DNA of 64,000 nt, taken from Pyrocephalus nanus. Lineage: Eukaryota; Chordata; Aves; Passeriformes; Tyrannidae. The DNA is taken from assembly GCA_038380795.1 (NCBI GenBank), contig CM076270.1:20476001-20540000 (forward strand), written 5' to 3'. Positions 61,069-64,000 of this stretch are shown here, piece by piece (the stretch's first letter is position 1; each line of letters starts with the position of its first letter). The translations under genes and the position numbers were made by a program. The notes beneath the pieces were generated by a model. The model worked only from the letters and a program-made list of their open reading frames with translations. It did no database searches and was not told the DNA's origin.

Positions 61069-64000
61069 TGTCTTCATACATCAGCTGACTTCCTAAACAC
61101 CTCTCTAGATTTGTTGCAAGGAAAATATGAGAGAAAGCAAAATACTATCAGTTTTTGCCACATGCTGATGTACAACAAAGCATGAAAATAATTATCATCC
61201 ATAAATCTGGAAAAATAAAATATAGACTCAGATAACCTGGGGTCATTCAGAGTGTGTTTTTCAAAACCAGCTGAATCAATGCCTGTTCTCACAAGATACA
61301 CTGAGCTCTGTCTTGGGTTGGCACGATTCTAACAGCATGACAGTGTTTTTTCTAGGCAGAAACTAATCAACTCCTCACTGAGACTTAGGGGAACTTCTAG
61401 TTAATAATCACTGGGAAAATTGGTCCTAATTCAAGGAGCTGAATCATTGAATTGGAAAGTCAAAAGAGATCTCATTTTCAGCACAGACAGTTCTCACCTA
61501 AGTAGTATTAGATCCAATATGAGCTCATCCAACTCACTGCTGCTGAGAGGATACTTAGGCTCATCCCTGATTTTAATATGGTTCCATGCCCAAAGCCAGC
61601 TCTGGCACTCATGGCCTCACAGTGAATTGCTTCAACCCACTATGTCATCAATGAAAAAAATTATTGACTGTGCTACAAGGGTCATGTTCTTCCAGCAGGA
61701 CCAGTTTTGCTGTATCACCCTTTTGCACTGTTAAGGCAGGGACTGGTTATCCCCTTGGTGCCTTTTTCCACAATAGGGTAAAGATGAGTAGACAAGGCTG
61801 AAGGAAAGAGGTCAAGCAGGAGCCCTCACTCAGCACTTTTGAAATGCAAGTTTGTACCCTACATAGTCAAGCAATCCCAAAACAGGAGACAAGCTGGGAT
61901 AGGCAGGGAAGGAGAGAGAGAAAGATCAATGTTTATCCTTCCCAAAACTCATCACTCTTCACTTTTTGTAAGTTTGTCTCACTCCTCCCATGAGGAGTCA
62001 GGTTATCACTTTTGACCCTTTTATTCTACTTGGCCACCTTTCCATTGCCCCTTTCTTTGCACTTACTCTGCCACAGTTACAACCTTGATTCTTTTTTTCC
62101 TTTGCAACTGAGGAGCCTTCTACCAGTTCATGTATATATTGTTTGGTGAGAGAAGCATCCTAAAACTCTACTAGCAACTCTAAATCTGCCCTAATTCAGA
62201 GCTAGCCTTCACTGAGCAAGTGCTTTGAGCAACATTACGAAACTATTATTTTAAGAATTGGGGTGTTTTTTTTCCCTAATCCTAAAATTCTGATTAGGGT
62301 TCAATGCAACCTGGTATTTCCCAGTTTCTTTTTGATAATGTACAACATCCACAGCAAGAGAAAGAGAATTATTATCTGTGTAGGCTGTAGTTTTGCTTAA
62401 ACCTCCAGCAAACTACAGGAGGAATGATTCAACTGATGTCACGCAGTATTTTAAGACAGTTTCATGTCTATATGTTATTTCATTACAGCACCAGTAGATA
62501 TGAATGTGTACCATACCCCTGCAGTGTTTGCCATCAGCCCACATTTATTTCTTAATTTCTTATTATTTTTCTATCTTTAAATCCCATTGTTGACTGTGCT
62601 CTATGAGGTACTGCTTAGCCACTCTACATTATATACATTTTTCTCAGTCAGATATATCTGTTTACCCTGAAGATGGTCCAAATGCTTCTGAAAGAACAAA
62701 AACAGGCATTGGTCCAAACTTCAGCTAGTCCATAAACTAATCATAACTGTAAATATCACACATTTGGTGCAGAGAAGTACATATGACTAATGAGGTTTCA
62801 GCCTCTGCTGCAGGCGGTCTTGTAATGAATGTCTTATAATGTACTCAAGTACGTTGCTACTTCCATCTGCTTTTCCTACATTATTTTATTTACTGCTATC
62901 AGTTAAGCTTAAAATCCAGTCACAATTCCTTCCTTTAATTTTAAAATGGCAAAGGCTCATGATCTTGTGCCTTGCTGCTCTCACCCGGTTTCATTGCCAG
63001 CTCCATCAGTTTCTGCCTCTCTGTGCTGCTTCCTTTCCACCTGCACTGTTGGTACCTTGGCATGGGTAAGTGTAGCAGTCTTTCAGAGCTGTAGATAGTT
63101 TCTCTTCTCCAAATTTTGAGGCACCTCCTCCATCAAAGTGCAACTGTGGTGGCAAACCTGGAAACACTGGAAACCAGAGCCCACCTTGAGCAGAAGACAA
63201 TTTATCTGCATTGTGTTTGGAGAGATGACAAAGAGGATATAGCCATGTCTCAACAGGAGATGTATACTCCATAGGAGATGTTGATACTCTTGTTCACCTC
63301 AGCTGAAATAAATTGCAGTTAAGCTTGTCTAGACTGAGTAATTAAAAACATAGTGAGACAAATTATTTATCCTTTAAGTTGTCATCAAATCAGGAAATGT
63401 TTACACATAAAAGACCCCTTGATGGGCTCTTCTGCATAGATTTGTACGTTTTTTCATCTCTCTCCTTCAGCAACTGCTGAAGTATATCAATCATTTTGGA
63501 GTGGAAACAGGAGATGGCTAGACCACATTTCCCTTAGGATCAAAGCCAGACTGTTGAATTTAGAGCAGTCAGGTTGCTCTTACCTGGCTGAGAGCTGGAG
63601 CTGTAACTATCAGCTGACCTTTGCAGTGTATCTAAGCATGTATCTCTAAACATGGTATAACTAGCTATGAAACAATTGCTCATATTTTTACAAGAGTTGT
63701 GAAGAAAGTCAGAGCTGCTGTGGTTAGCACTTATGCCTCTGCTGCATTCCCAGTCTTTCACCTGCCTGTATTATGCCTATGGTGTGTTGGCTGCATAATC
63801 ACTGCAGTTTTAGAGTCCATATTTGTAACCTTTTAAAGTGTGTAGTAAAGAATATTCAGGAGTCCTCAAAGGAAAGTTTAAGACTGTGCAACTGTCAGTA
63901 AAATAAGAGTGAAGGTGTCTTTTTAACCAGTTAAAATCATATTGTGTAATTGCAGAAATAGAGTATAAAGCATTATTGGAGTATTTATCCCCAGCCATTC
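61069..64000. other. Non-coding stretch to the window end, no gene seen
   Basis: Mostly unique AT-rich sequence. A strong donor-like CATGGGTAAGTG occurs at about 63062-63073 with an acceptor-like TTTCATTGCCAG ending at 63000, but the 66-base segment between them is not recognised and is left out as a gene call. Around 61440, GAATCATTGAATTGGAAAGT vaguely recalls a CR1 3' end but cannot be extended. Confidence 0.5.

Noticed and set aside
61430..61520. Possible CR1 3' end around GAATCATTGAATTGG
   Set aside because: Only the first 20-35 bases resemble a CR1 tail, and the match does not continue into the usual 'gtccaacc' segment.
63001..63066. 66-base segment between TTTCATTGCCAG and a GTAAGTG donor
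   Set aside because: The splice signals look good, but the segment is short and unrecognised; cryptic pairs of this quality are frequent in 64 kb.
1..64000. CRISPR arrays, bacterial operons, rRNA, endogenous retrovirus LTRs or known microRNA precursors
   Set aside because: I looked for regularly spaced repeats, ribosome-binding sites before long frames, LTR-like pairs with retroviral domains, and a few common microRNA seed-plus-body sequences, and saw none.

Overview
The window looks like non-coding DNA from a bird, most likely a passerine. It is AT-rich, has no CpG-island-like promoter, and no stretch reads as a recognisable protein-coding gene on either strand. The bird call rests on interspersed repeats: several CR1 retrotransposon fragments, one of them a clean 5'-truncated 3' end finishing in the avian CR1 terminal octamer (35781-36114), and a composite SINE with a tRNA-Ile head and a CR1-like tail (60941-61068). 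That composite matches the TguSINE1 type described from passerines. Older amniote-wide debris (MIR-like SINE relics, a decayed CR1 of about 1 kb, and a 'CATTGACTTCAATGGG' repeat) is also present. The window is therefore either a long intron or a stretch of gene desert; the sequence alone does not decide which.

Layout. 1-9 kb: unique AT-rich sequence with one ancient repeat relic (about 4.03 kb). 9-14 kb: a MIR-like relic (about 9.1 kb), a CR1 reverse-transcriptase fragment on the minus strand (10670-11150), a weak tRNA/MIR-like relic (about 13.06 kb) and a second minus-strand CR1 fragment (13600-13835) with a hairpin just beyond its edge. 14-35 kb: mostly unique sequence with long poly-T/poly-A runs and three weak candidate exons (20083-20206, 22775-22996, 31610-31892). 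35-45 kb: the 3'-end CR1, a candidate exon beginning with a signal-peptide-like sequence (37063-37217), a (TA)16 tract, a small CR1 3' relic (about 39.5 kb) and an unexplained 167-codon minus-strand reading frame (44750-45253). 45-64 kb: two further MIR-like relics, the decayed CR1 copy on the plus strand (55225-56290), the tRNA-Ile/CR1 SINE, and otherwise unique sequence.

No gene system can be assembled from these parts. The candidate exons are reported because they combine good-looking splice signals with open or GC-rich sequence. None is recognised as a known protein, and cryptic exons of this quality are expected by chance in 64 kb. I found no CRISPR array, operon, rRNA, intact tRNA, known microRNA or identifiable endogenous retrovirus.
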